Part shown: positions 24,280 to 35,905 of the stretch, one piece after another
Layout of the letters: the number at the start of each line of letters is the position of its first letter
Numbering within the stretch: the first letter of the stretch is position 1
NCBI GenBank assembly: GCA_000349905.1
Contig: KB722750.1
Location: 628,467-692,466 of the forward strand
Length of the DNA stretch: 64,000 nucleotides
Reading direction: 5' to 3'
DNA from: Volvariella volvacea V23
Taxonomy: Eukaryota > Basidiomycota > Agaricomycetes > Agaricales > Pluteaceae
Translations under genes and position numbers: made by a program
The notes under the pieces: model-generated
The model's database searches: none
The model's input: only the letters and a program-made list of their open reading frames with translations
What the model was told of the DNA's origin: nothing

Positions 24280-25419
24280 CTAACACCCATCCCATCCATC
24301 CCGCAGATATCCGTCCTCTATAAAGCTCCAATGCGAATCAAAAATTCCAAACTGAGTATCGACGCAAACGTGCGACGTGGTCGTTTCTCTCTGGAAATGA
24401 TCGAAAGTGCGCATCACAGAAGCACCTGCGGCAAAGACGCTCGTCGCGGTGCTGACGTATTGTAAAGTCTGGTTACTCTGGAAGAGCGCCTGTGCCAGTT
24501 CGACGTGCGGACTGGTGTAGAAATGACTCAACCCGAATACGACCCACCGGAGTTTGGGCATGTTGGAGATGGCAGAAGCTAAGGGCTGTGTCTTGGTCAA
24601 GTGGTAAGCGCAAAAAAAGTCGGAAAGGATGAAACGGCAACCTACTTCGGATGAGGTGTAATCGCTAACTTCCAACACCTCAAGATTTGTTAGGTAAGGC
24701 GCCATGTCGACCAGTCCCGTCATTGAATAGCTCCATTGAAACGCTAATCTGCATAGCTGCTTAAAGGAGAGTGATAGCTTCTGGTCCAGTTCTGGTACGT
24801 CCCTATGATTGGGCTGCCAAAAAACCTCTGTAATTTCATGACAGTACGGGACGATACACGTCAATGCTTTCGGACTACCACCAATACGCCGGAGGTTTTG
24901 TAACCACCTCGTATCCATAGTAAACGAACTATCGGCCCGCCACGGAAAGTCTAGCCAAAGTTCAGTTAGGTCATGCTGGTGCCTGATCCAGTTGTGTAGA
25001 AATGCTTTATCAGGCTCGCAGGACCAGCGGAGACTGGTAAGGCGAAATGTCGCATCGCGGAGGAGTAAGGATGAACCGCTAAAGTCGAGGGAGAACCAGA
25101 GGCACTTGAGGTTCCGCATGCAGGCAAAGCCGGATTGTATGAGGTCACAGAGCTCTTGTTCTGGCTTGTAAAAGAGGTCGATTCCCCAGCTGTGGACTAG
25201 GTCTGCGAGAGCTTGCGAGCTGGTGATGGTGCGAAGGAAATTGTATTGTATGTCCATTTCCTCGGCGGTTGCGACTACCTTGCGGTAGAGGACGCACGTG
25301 GCATCGCGATGGAGGGTGCGCGAGGTGCGCGCGAGGCTGCTGAGAGTGGTGGTGTCGCCTCGGAGCTGCTCAATTATGGGTCGAAAGAGCTCCGGAGGGA
25401 GGGATGGTTGTGGTTCCAT
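24280..25419 (-). CDS. F-box domain protein (paralogue of the gene at 9331-10546)
   Basis: Single-exon 379-aa protein starting MEPQPSLPPELFRPIIEQL. The F-box occupies about residues 6-50 (LPPELFRPII, then SLARTSRTLHRDATCVLYRKV) and would contact Skp1 in an SCF ubiquitin ligase. The rest aligns over its whole length with the 384-aa protein at 9331-10546. Shared blocks include GDTTTL, a LADLVHSW/LSDLVYSW pair, ITEVFWQ/VTEVFWE, TNLEVLEV/VNLEVLEV, MPKLRW and DGYLRDGWDG. The coding region has no intron where the paralogue has one. The ATG at 25419 is the first in frame and lies in a favourable CCATGG context. The gene is divergent from the glucan synthase gene, about 1.07 kb away. Confidence 0.85.
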   Translation of the reverse strand: MEPQPSLPPELFRPIIEQLRGDTTTLSSLARTSRTLHRDATCVLYRKVVATAEEMDIQYNFLRTITSSQALADLVHSWGIDLFYKPEQELCDLIQSGFACMRNLKCLWFSLDFSGSSLLLRDATFRLTSLRWSCEPDKAFLHNWIRHQHDLTELWLDFPWRADSSFTMDTRWLQNLRRIGGSPKALTCIVPYCHEITEVFWQPNHRDVPELDQKLSLSFKQLCRLAFQWSYSMTGLVDMAPYLTNLEVLEVSDYTSSEVGCRFILSDFFCAYHLTKTQPLASAISNMPKLRWVVFGLSHFYTSPHVELAQALFQSNQTLQYVSTATSVFAAGASVMRTFDHFQRETTTSHVCVDTQFGIFDSHWSFIEDGYLRDGWDGC

Positions 25420-26490
25420 GGCACGGGCGTGACCGAGTGTGACGTCAATTATGAGCGCGCGTTGGCGGGTTGAATTTATTCTCCCGGTCTACGTGCGCAC
25501 TGCGTATGCTGTCGCGAGTACTAGTAAGTGGGGGTTAGACTGTTCCCCGACTGTAAGTGGCATTACGGCATAATGTGGCGTGGATTATGCGTTGCAATTT
25601 GTTGCCGTTGGCCTAGGCGAGGAGCATGCGGAGGGTGTTTCATTAGTTTTCTGAGTTGAGTGCGAATTTTTTTTAGCATATCAGCCTCGTGTGGCTGTTT
25701 GTACAGTGGCTCGTGCCCCTGCGGGAGTTTGTAGGCGCCACGATGGTCTGCCGGTGTTTCATGGCCGCCCACCGAGGTTGGCAGTTGGTGCCCCACAAAC
25801 CGGTGTACGATAGCTATGAAGAGTTGGGCTTCAAAGCTGCAAGTTTAGTTGCAATGGTGTTTCCTGGCTTCTGGAGGTGTGTAAGGCTGGCTGTGGGTGC
25901 TCAGGGGTGTCCATTCTGGGCCGAGGTCGTCCAGTAAGGGCCCACCAGTGATAGCATCGGCAGGCGTATATCGCCGGTGGTTTGATTGACAATTTTGAAG
26001 CGATCTGGTGTTTGGCACGGGCGTCTAGGAAAAGTGCTACTATGAGTACGCTACTAATGCAAGACCAGTCGTGAAGGCAGCCCTGTGAAGCTGCGAACAA
26101 TACGAGACAGGATTGTCTCTCCCGCTGTGCCAAGCGCGGGACGGGCAGCTAAGACCCATGGAGCAAGACCGAAATGGATATGTTGATGGACATGTCCAGG
26201 TCCATGGTAAGCGGAGGGAATTGCGGCCTGAAAATTGCGAGCGAGCTTCATCCCCACCCACACCTCTTCTCTGCCCACTACGCCCCGCCCGCTCGCAGAT
26301 TTGAAATACAGTCCGCAGGGCCATTCGCTGTTCCTCGATAACGAGAGGCATTTCGGAACAGGGGCGCCTGTGAGACGGGATTATCCGGTGGCTGTGCCCG
26401 TAGAGTTGCCACGCCCTCAGTTCGTTTCTTTCGTCATTCAGGTCGGCCACCCACTCCTCCTCAGTCCCCCTTTCCTCCTCCCCATCACTA
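25420..26490. promoter_or_regulatory. Divergent intergenic region between the F-box and glucan synthase genes
   Basis: About 1.07 kb separates the two divergently transcribed starts, so both promoters must lie here. Just upstream of the glucan synthase ATG the sequence is C/T-rich (CCACTCCTCCTCAGTCCCCC), as is common in fungal 5' leaders. I see no convincing TATA box. The open frames on both strands (25.7-26.45 kb) lack protein-like character. Confidence 0.4.
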
Positions 26491-29400
26491 ATGCCAGCCC
26501 GGCCTGGTCCCCAAAGCCAGGAAGGCTTCCTCTCGTCCTCGCAATCTCACGAAGCAAATCAGAACGATCCTTTCTCTTCACAGCCAAGGCGAGACTACGA
26601 TAACGACTCGGACAATATAGATTACACCCGGAGGGATACATATGGCTCCGATGGAAGCAACCAAGGCTACCATGATTCCCAATATTATGACCAGAATGGA
26701 AACTACGACGCTTACCGTAAGTCCCCTCCATAACAGGTCTTTTCGTGTCATGCTCAATTTGCTGTGAAATCATATGCTCGTCCAAAACAGCCCACCAAGA
26801 TACCGACTCAGATGGCGATGTTTATGGACAGCGTTACGCACCACCATCCAACGAATCACTAGGTCCCCCCACTGGCATACGGGCTCACTCCGAGGCGTCG
26901 ACCCCAACCTTCATGATGGATTACGGTCTTCCTGCCGGTTCGCGCGAGGCTTACCCTGCATGGGTTGCAGAACGCCAGATACCGCTCTCAAAGGAGGAGA
27001 TTGAAGACATTTTCCTAGACCTCACACAGAAGTTTGGTTTTCAGAGGGACTCGATGAGAAATATGGTACGTTGACACATCACCGCCATCTTCTTTTCCTC
27101 TTTATTTCCATTTTATCGCCATGTGAACCTGTGCTCCTGGGATCCTCCATTGGAGCACTCTAAACCTTTTTTCATACTTCAACTACTTTTTTCTATCTGC
27201 GCTGTGATGGTGGAGTCGAGATGGATGCTGCGCGGGGCATGGCGTCCGACACTTCGCTCAAAAATTTTCCACCGCGATTGTGATCAGTTACACGCTTCAT
27301 GACTTCCCCTTTACTTGCTGGCGTGATGTAATAATACTGACCAATGTTCTCCATCTCCACAGTTCGATTTCCTGATGCAACAGTTGGACAGTCGAGCGTC
27401 CCGCATGTCTCCTAGTCAGGCCCTACTAACCCTTCACGCTGATTACATTGGAGGAACTAACGCCAACTACCGCAAGTGGTACTTCGCGGCGCAACTCGAT
27501 CTAGACGATGCTGTCGGACAGTCGCAAAATCCTGGCCTGACCCGACTAAAGTCCAAACGCGGCAAGCAGTCAAAGTCCAACTCCCATGAGAAATCGCTCA
27601 ACTCGGCACTGGAACGCTGGCGTCTGGCGATGGTCAATATGTCACAGTATGATCGTCTCCGACAGATCGCACTATACCTCCTATGTTGGGGTGAGTCTGC
27701 ACAGGTTAGGTTCATGCCGGAATGCCTTTGTTTCATCTTCAAGTGCGCGGATGATTATTACCGAAGCTCGGAATGCCAGAATCGAGTGGAGCCTGTACCG
27801 GAAGGGCTATACCTAAGGGCAGTCATCAAGCCTCTATACCGCTTCATTCGGGACCAAGGGTACGAGGTTGTAGATGGGAAGTTCGTGAGGAGGGAAAGGG
27901 ACCATGATGCTATCATTGGTTATGACGACGTTAACCAGTTGTTTTGGTACCCAGAAGGCATCGCTCGGATAGTACTGAACGACAAGGTAAAGCTAAATCA
28001 ACCCCTCATCCATGTTGTACTTACTCTTTCTAGACTCGCCTAATCGATCTTCCCCCACCTCAACGATTTATGAAATTTGATAGAATCGATTGGAATCGTG
28101 CGTTCTTCAAGACCTATTACGAGAAGCGATCCTTTGGGCACTTATTGGTCAACTTCAATCGAATATGGGTTATTCACATCGCCATCTTTTGGTTCTATAC
28201 CGCCTATAATTCCCCAGCAGTTTATACACCTCGAGGAAGTAGACGACCTTCGGCAGCTATGCAATGGAGTGCCACCGCCCTTGGCGGAGCAGTCGCCACA
28301 TCAATCATGATACTCGCAACTCTCGCGGAATTCTCATATATCCCAACAACATGGAATAATACCTCACATCTCACCCGTCGATTACTCTTCCTGTTCATCA
28401 CGCTGGGCCTTACTGCCGGACCTACGGTTTACGTTGCTATCGCTGAGAGTAACGGAAGTTCAGGATCACTGGCGCTCATCCTCGGGATCATCCAATTCTT
28501 CATCTCGGTTGCGGCCACTGTTCTTTTTGCTGTCATGCCCTCGGGACGAATGTTCGGCGATCGCGTCGCTGGCAAGTCTAGGAAATACCTCGCTAGTCAA
28601 ACTTTCACCGCCAGTTATCCCACACTATCGCGGCGTAGTCGTCTCGGTTCAATCCTACTCTGGCTCCTCGTCTTTGGCTGCAAGTTCACCGAATCTTACT
28701 TTTACCTCACCCTGTCGTTCGGTGGTCCTGTACAGGTTATGGTGGGGATGATAGTCCGAGGATGCAACGACCGATTCTTTGGCGATGCGTTATGCAGGAA
28801 CCACGCCGCGTTCACGCTGACGATCATGTATGTGATGGATCTGGTATTGTTCTTCTTGGATACGTTCTTGTGGTTCGTCATTTGGAATACGGTGTTCAGT
28901 ATTGCGCGGTCGTTCACGTTGGGTCTTTCGATTTGGACGCCGTGGAAGGATATCTATTCGAGGTTGCCGAAGAGGATTTATTCCAAGATTTTGGCGACTA
29001 AGGATATGGGTGTCAAGTACAAGCCCAAGGTATGCGGTTTTTGTCCTGACTGTCTTTTCTCTAGTAGCTTATGTCGTATGTATAGGTCCTCGTCTCGCAA
29101 ATCTGGAACGCCATCATCATCTCCATGTACAGGGAGCACCTCCTCTCTATCGACCACGTACAGAAACTTCTCTACCACCAAGTCGACACTGGCCCGAATG
29201 GTCGTCGCAGCTTACGAGCACCACCCTTCTTCGTCACCCCGGAGAAAAGTGAAAAGTTCGAGTACTTCCCTCCTGGCAGTGAAGCGGAGAGACGAATTTC
29301 CTTCTTCGCCCAGTCCCTGACGACAGCTATCCCCGAGCCTCTTCCTGTAGATGCTATGCCTACGTTCACCGTTTTGACACCCCACTACAGCGAAAAGGTG

Positions 29401-32400
29401 TGTAAAAGTTTATTTTCGTGGGAATGGATAGAGTTTAATGACGCGTTCTAGACTCTCTTGTCCCTCCGAGAGATTATTCGCGAGGAGGATCAAAACACTC
29501 GCGTGACCTTGCTGGAGTATCTCAAGCAGTTGCACCCTGTCGAGTGGGAGAACTTTGTCAAGGATACCAAGATTTTGGCGGAGGAATCTGATATGTTTAA
29601 TGGTGCCAATCCTTTCGGCGAGGAGAAGGGGTTGTCCAAGGTTGATGACTTGCCGTTCTACTTTATTGGGTTCAAGCGCGCTGCTCCGGAGTTTATTCTT
29701 CGCACACGTATCTGGGCATCACTTCGCGCTCAGACTTTGTATCGCACCGTGTCTGGTATGATGAACTACTCCAAGGCCATCAAGCTCCTCTACCGTGTCG
29801 AGAACCCAGAGGTGGTTCAACTCTTTGGAGGAAACACGGACAAACTGGAGCGAGAACTCGAACGGATGGCGAGAAGAAAGTTCAAGTTTGTCGTCTCGAT
29901 GCAACGCTATTCCAAGTTCAACAAGGAGGAACACGAGAACGCCGAGTTCTTGCTAAGGGCCTATCCTGACCTGCAGATCGCTTATCTGGAGGAAGAACCA
30001 CCGAGGAAGGAGGGTGGAGATCCAAGGATTTTCTCTTCCTTGATCGACGGGCACAGCGAGTTCATTCCTGAGACTGGTAAACGGAAGCCCAAGTTCCGCA
30101 TTGAGCTGCCTGGCAACCCAATTCTCGGCGATGGTAAATCGGACAACCAGAACCATGCGATTATATTCTATCGTGGAGAATATCTGCAGCTTATCGACGC
30201 CAATCAGGATAACTACCTTGAGGAATGTTTGAAGATTAGGAACGTGTTGGGCGAGTTTGAGGAGTATGAGGTTTCGAACAGGAGTCCGTATGACCAGTGG
30301 ACGCCCAAGGATTTCAAAAAGTCGCCGGTTGCTATTGTTGGTGCGAGAGAGTACATTTTCTCGGAGAACATCGGTATTTTGGGTGATTTGGCCGCCGGGA
30401 AGGAACAGACGTTCGGTACCCTTTCGGCCAGGTCGATGGCTTGGATCGGTGGCAAGCTTCACTACGGACATCCGGATTTCCTCAATGCGCTGTATATGAC
30501 GACGCGTGGTGGTGTGTCCAAGGCGCAGAAGGGTCTGCACTTGAACGAGGATATTTACGCCGGTATGAACGCGTTTGGACGAGGTGGGACGATCAAGCAT
30601 ACGGAGTACTACCAGTGCGGAAAGGGTCGTGATCTTGGGTTTGGAACGATCTTGAACTTCCAGACGAAGATTGGGACTGGTATGGGTGAACAGATGCTCA
30701 GTCGGGAGTATTATTATCTTGGAACTCAGCTGCCCATCGATCGGTTCTTGACGTTCTATTATGGCCATCCTGGATTCCAGATTAACAACATGCTCGTCAT
30801 CTTGTCTGTTCAAATCTTCATTGTTACTCGTATGTGTTTTTTCCTCTGGGTTTGAGTTTTTTTTGCTGATTTTTTTTTGCTAGTCGTCTTCCTGGGTACC
30901 CTCAACTCGCAACTTACGATCTGTAGATATACCGCTTCTGGACAGTTCATTGGTGGTCAAGGAGGATGTTATAACCTCGTACCCGTCTTTGACTGGATCA
31001 CACGATGCATTATCAGTATTTTCTTGGTGTTCATGATTTCCTTCCTGCCCCTCTTCCTTCAAGGTAAGCAATTGCGATTAATGCGTTACTTCGTAGGCTG
31101 ACATTGTCCTAGAACTCGTCGAGCGTGGAACATGGAAAGCAGTCTTCCGCCTAGCCAAGCAATTCGGATCCCTCTCCCCCGTTTTTGAAGTATTCTCGAC
31201 CCAGATCTATACCCATTCTATCTTGAGCAATCTCAACTTTGGTGGAGCACGATACATCGCAACCGGCCGTGGCTTTGCGACGACGAGGATCAACTTCAGC
31301 ATTCTGTTCTCTCGCTTCGCTGGGCCTAGCATATACCTGGGCATGAGGACGTTGATCATGCTTCTTTATGTCACTTTGACGCTCTGGACGCCATACCTCA
31401 TTTATTTCTGGGTTTCGATCTTGTCCCTTTGCATCGCCCCGTTCTTGTTCAACCCTCATCAATTCGTGTTCTCCGACTTTATCATCGACTACAGGTGCGT
31501 TTTCCCCCCTTGTAGCTAAGGGTCTTATTGACGATGATCCGGCAGGGAATTCTTGCGATGGATGTCTCGCGGAAACTCGCGCACTCACAAGAATGCTTGG
31601 ATTGGTTACTGCCGCCTCTCTCGTACTATGATCACGGGATACAAGAAGAAACGACTCGGTCTACCCTCCGACAAGAACACCGCCAGCGATGTCCCCCGAG
31701 CCGGATGGCGAGCAGTCATCTTCTCCGAAATCATCTTCCCCATCTGTATGGCAGTGCTTTTCGTGATTGCCTACCTATTCGTCAAGTCGTTCCCGGGTCC
31801 TAATGGAAGAATGGGACCTAGCGCGTTGATTAGAATTGCGGTGATCTCGTTGGGCCCGATTGTCTGGAATGCGGGTGTCTTGCTGGCCCAATTCATCATC
31901 TCCTTGCTCTTGGGGCCCATGTTGGACCCAAGGTTCCCGAGGTTTGGTTCTATTATGGCCTTCTTCGCTCATATGCTTGGCGTAGTGGGAATGCTTGGGT
32001 TCTTCGAGCTCTTGGTACGTTTTACACTTCACATACACACAATATTTGCTAATGCGATTTCCAATAGTGGTACCTCGAACGCTGGGATACTGCGAATGCT
32101 GTACTCGGACTCATTGCCGTCATCAACATTCAACGTGCCATCCATAAGATTCTTATCTCGGTCTTCCTGTCTCGTGAATTCAAGCATGATGAGACTAACA
32201 GGGCGTGGTGGACTGGCAGGTGGTATGGACGCGGCTTGGGTACACATGCCCTTTCTCAGCCCGCTCGCGAGTTTATTGTGAAGATCATCGAGCTCTCCCT
32301 GTGGAGCTCAGACCTGTTGTTGGGCCATATGTTGCTCTTCATGCTGACTCCGCCGATTCTTGTTCCCTACTTTGATAGGTTCCATGCCACCATCTTGTGT

Positions 32401-32749
32401 AAGTTTTGTCATTTTCGTCTGAAGTTTTGGTTCTTATTTGGTTTTAGTCTGGCTGCGTCCGTCGAAGCAAATCCGAGCACCGCTCTTCTCCCAGAGGCAA
32501 AAGCAGCGGCGCACGCGTATTGTACGTACCTGTTACTGCGGATTACACGCTCGAAGCTCACCGCGTCTTATAGGTCATCAAGTATGGCATTATCTATATC
32601 CTTGTCATTACTCTCTTTGTCGCCTTAATTGCTATTCGTAAGTTTTCGTCTGCTTCTCGCCTATCCCTCGGGACTAAGTTTGGTTGTCGTATACAGCCGC
32701 TATTCTCGCTAGGACAAACCCTGAATGCTCGCTTTGTGATAGCCTGTAA
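26491..32749 (+). CDS. FKS1: 1,3-beta-D-glucan synthase catalytic subunit (FKS family)
   Basis: Thirteen exons, all phase-consistent: 26491-26716, 26791-27065, 27363-27986, 28034-29029, 29086-29397, 29452-30829, 30884-31063, 31113-31494, 31546-32014, 32068-32398, 32448-32521, 32574-32637, 32697-32749; product 1787 aa, normal for the family. It makes cell-wall beta-1,3-glucan from UDP-glucose at the plasma membrane, with a Rho1-type regulatory subunit. Order: disordered N-terminus; FKS1_dom1 region (about 170-375, with [17 protein letters not shown]); a first transmembrane block; the large cytosolic glucan-synthase domain ([81 protein letters not shown]); a second membrane block; end CSLCDSL. 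Hot-spot regions 1 and 2 are unusual (see findings). Intron 2 is 297 nt; the others are 47-74 nt. The ATG opens the first exon with coding character. Confidence 0.97.
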
Positions 32750-33726
32750 CGGACTACCCTTTAATATTTTCATGACCCACGACGCTTCCGTCACTTATCC
32801 AACCATTTCTTCAGTCTAGTGGCTCTAGATATACCGTTCATATCGCCTTCATGATTCTATCTACCCTTCAATGAACTCGTGCCTGCGCCATCCCTTCAAA
32901 CCGCATCCCATTCGCCCTCATTTCCGCTTTTCCCACGTGTTGGGTGGACATGGTATTTCTCATGGACTCTTCTATCATTCTTAAATGAACTCGAAAAGTA
33001 GTTACTCTACTGTACCCTCCTCTACCCTCCTTCCTTTTTTCCTCGCCTTCCCCCGCCTTCCTATTGCCGCATTCCTTTCTCCATTTTAGGTCTACTCTGG
33101 GATGAACGTTTTCTCGACGCCTTTATAAGGACAGCTTTCTTAGTGTACGCCTATAAGAATACGAGATATATACACCTGTTTACTGCCCTTACCCCTTTTT
33201 TTTTCTCTTTCCCGCGTCGTATTATTTTTGTCCAAGCCTAGGCGTGCTGCGTATAGCGGGCAACGCGGTCTCACATTGGCTGTGAATATAATGGATTTTA
33301 ACATACTTTTATTGGTTGACCCGACCTTATTGCTTCAGTTCGGAGCCTTTGGCAAATGGATTCCGACTGGTAGTCCTGGAATTCGGTTGGGAGGCTGATA
33401 AGTCGCGACTTACAAGTCAACCGGCATTGCTATTACACCGGTCGTGTTCTGCTACGTATACAACCGCATGTGTAGCACGTTACAGATCAATGGGCGGCGC
33501 ACAAGGTTGGAAGGATCGCACCTACGTTCTGGCACTGCCCAGTGTAGGACAAAATAAAACTAAGTTATCCCAGTCAATTAATTCCTCCAAGAACTCAACG
33601 GTATTTACTGTTGGCCAACAAGAGTATAACATTCCGAATTTCAAGTTGTAACGCTTGTCAATTTAGCATTCATCCGCTGCTTGGATGGTCATTTTATTGT
33701 ATTAGAACCTGGACTGTGCCAATTGA
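32750..33726. other. 3' flank of the glucan synthase gene
   Basis: T/C-rich sequence after the stop, probably 3' UTR, then intergenic. No gene recognised. The segment 33142-33306 is homologous to 35280-35426 and marks one end of an old tandem duplication. Confidence 0.5.
33142..33306 (+). repeat. Duplicated flank block X, copy 1
   Basis: Similar to 35280-35426. Shared signs are AAGAATACG, TTGTCCAAGCCT, GCGGGCAACG and ATGGATTT(T)AACATA in the same order. It belongs to the tandem duplication that also carries the TLP promoter and first exon. Confidence 0.7.
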
Positions 33727-34436
33727 TTAGTCAAAGTCGACCATCCTCCCCACCAATGAGGTTCCAAGATGACCAGAGGTTCGGAGTTGTCGAATGACTC
33801 TCGTCTCGGAGGGTAGCCGTTGGAAATTTCCGGTAGTTCCAACCCATCTGACATCGCATATTGAGTCACTCGGACATATCGTATATGAAGCGAAGGGTCC
33901 ACGGGTAAGGACAGGAGAGCCGAATATCGGGGACTCACGTACTATGCGCGTTATTTCGGTACTGAGCGGCCTTCGAGGTGTTCCTGGGCGCCTCCGACAG
34001 ACGAAGTTGACCAACGTAGCAGCGTAATGTGAATGCGACCCATAGCTTCCTACATGCCGAGTGTTGTGACCAGACCACAGACGGATCGAACCTAGTATAA
34101 TCCATGACAATGAGGTAATTGTAACCGCGCCTAATAACATGATGCACTCGAGGAACGGGGATAGTCATCCTTGCGAGTACTAGGTTGAGTACACGGGCCT
34201 CCGCAGCGTCGTGATCGATATATTTCTCATTATCTTGAAAGGGTTGGGAGTATTTGACCACGGTGTTGGGTGTAAGGCGGCATTGATAAGTTTTGGGAGA
34301 AATTTTGGTGCCTGCTTCCACGACTGTATAACCTCTTCATCACTTGTTTCGCCTACTCCGAATGATTGCGGTATTCTCTTTATATGGGCTTTGAACATAT
34401 ATCCTCAAATTTACTTACAGGATCAACATTGCCCAT
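33727..34436 (-). pseudogene. Aminoglycoside-phosphotransferase-like (APH) protein, truncated
   Basis: Minus-strand remnant of the APH / kinase-like family common in agarics. A possible start at 34436 (MGNVDP) is followed by a good short intron (GTAAGT to CAAAG, about 34419-34390). Then come pieces in shifting frames: TPNTVVKYSQPFQDNEKY (the beta-strand lysine region), EARVLNLVLARMTIPVPRV, YNYLIVMDY and LWVAFTLRCYVGQLR, which match the usual N-lobe and linker, then ESPIFGSPVLTRGPFASY in another frame. The expected catalytic HxDxxxxN loop and the downstream DWG-type motif are missing, because the similarity stops near 33727. It sits inside the first copy of the TLP-associated duplication. Confidence 0.6.
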
Positions 34437-34659
34437 AACTAACCAAGCAATCAACGGTAGGCGACGCGTCATCCGGTGTATCTGCAGCTGTGCACAGTAG
34501 AGAGTAAATAATCCGTTTCTACATGCCTCCAGGTCAACTCATTTTAGCGATCTAGTAGACATAGAACCTGAGTTGGGGAATAGATTACCTAGAATGTAAG
34601 CCAGCATCATTTGAGTCATGGTTTGACACCCCACCCGAAATTGAGCATATGCAACCCTG

Positions 34660-35255
34660 CACGGTCGCATATACAAGTAATGGACAACATACCGAATACA
34701 GCTTTATGGAGTCACCAAGTTGGAATAGAGCGTGGCGCTTTTGGATCAGAACCCCAGACAGTCTGGCAGAAGTATCTCTTAGCGTTATTCTTGGAAAACA
34801 GGACTTTGGAGTCGAGAGGTCGCAAATTACATCACCGTGACAGCCTGACCTATACACGAAATACATGCCAGAGCACCGCTTTTCTTCCGTCGCCGGTTAT
34901 GGACAACTAGATTGCTGTCCGGGAGACTAAGGGTGAAAAGATCGAAGCAGTCCTCAAGCATGAGGCACAGGCGAGCTAGGGAAATTAACAGGATGCGAAC
35001 GGATGACAGAGGCTTGTTCTGCATGAAATAATGAATATAACGACCAACTGAAATTTCAACACTTGACCGCTGCATAGTTTATGGGCATCGCTGCAAGAAC
35101 AGGAGCAGTGAATGCCGCAGGCCACCCGGAACTCTTCACTCGCCCGTGTGCGCTTTCGAAGCGCTAATGCAGCATGAAAGCTGTCACTGTTACTGCGACC
35201 GCATTTCGACTTGCCCTTATCCATGCTTCATGTATAGTGACTCGTACCTTTACCC
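34660..35255 (+). repeat. Duplicated TLP promoter and first exon, copy 1
   Basis: Homologous in order to about 35420-35990. Shared pieces include GGCAGAAGTATCTCTTAGCG versus GTGGAAGTATCTCTTGGTT, AATTACATCAC, AGACTAAGGG versus AGACCAAGGG, TGTTCTGCA versus TATTCTGCA, and GCAGCATGAAAGCTGTCA versus GCAGCATGAAGGCTGTCA. In this copy the TATA box seen at 35831 is not preserved. Confidence 0.75.
35174..35255 (+). pseudogene. Truncated thaumatin-like protein, first exon only
   Basis: An ATG at 35174 opens a signal peptide that parallels the intact gene at 35906: MKAVTVTATAFRLALIHAS here against MKAVILAATAFALALIHAS there, both followed by RTFT. After this the TLP similarity stops, and the sequence turns into the flank block seen at 33142. 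None of the TLP core (WGRR, AEW, VSLVDGYN, YAYDE) follows. It is best read as the broken end of a tandem duplication and not as a gene. Confidence 0.75.
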
Positions 35256-35279
35256 TTATGAGCAATTCCTCCGCTTCAT

Positions 35280-35426
35280 TAGTGCATGCCTGCAAGAATA
35301 CGGGACAAATACTTTCCTACTTGTCTCTTGCCGCGACTCAGATTATCTTGTCCAAGCCTGGATGTGCTGCGCATGGCGGGCAACGTGGCCACCCCTAAGC
35401 CATGAGTATGATGGATTTAACATATA
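35280..35426 (+). repeat. Duplicated flank block X, copy 2
   Basis: Second copy of the block at 33142-33306. It joins directly to the truncated first exon of the TLP remnant, so the duplication junction falls near 35240-35280. Confidence 0.7.
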
Positions 35427-35830
35427 CAGTATACTCCTGTGGGGCATCAAGATGAAACAAGGCGTTTCCTTGTCGGACCCGGGGCTTGAGGTGGAAGTAT
35501 CTCTTGGTTTTATTCTTGGAATCTAGGACTTGGGAGTGATCAGTCACGAATTACATCACTGCCTTACATCTCCATGCCTCATACAATGCATGTCTCGCCC
35601 ACTGCTCTTTTTCTGTCTCCGCTTATGGTTTACTAGGATGCATCCATTACCGCCCAGGAGACCAAGGGAAACGAGGTTGAAGCAGTGCCCGAGCACGAGG
35701 CATGGGCGCAATAGGAAAATTAAAAGGATGTGAGCGGATAACGGAGGCTTATTCTGCAGGAAACGACAAACACGATGGCCAATTGAAAATTTCAAGGGTC
35801 TATTACCACACGATTTGTGGGCGGTGGTGC

Positions 35831-35837
35831 TATAAAA
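35831..35837 (+). promoter_or_regulatory. TATA box of the first intact TLP gene
   Basis: TATAAAA lies 75 bases before the ATG at 35906. The two other TLP genes have the same motif 69 bases before their starts, which supports its use. Confidence 0.65.
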
Positions 35838-35905
35838 GTAGGAGCAATCCTGTAAGCCAGATATTTTGACACCCCTTCCTTTCACTTTTGAAGGATTAGC
35901 GCAGC

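Noticed and set aside
29953..30813. 286-codon minus-strand open frame inside the glucan synthase
   Set aside because: It is antisense to the most conserved FKS exon, and codon bias alone keeps it open.
33316..33651. 111-codon plus-strand frame after the glucan synthase
   Set aside because: No family pattern, no splice partners, and the upstream part overlaps a duplicated non-coding flank block.
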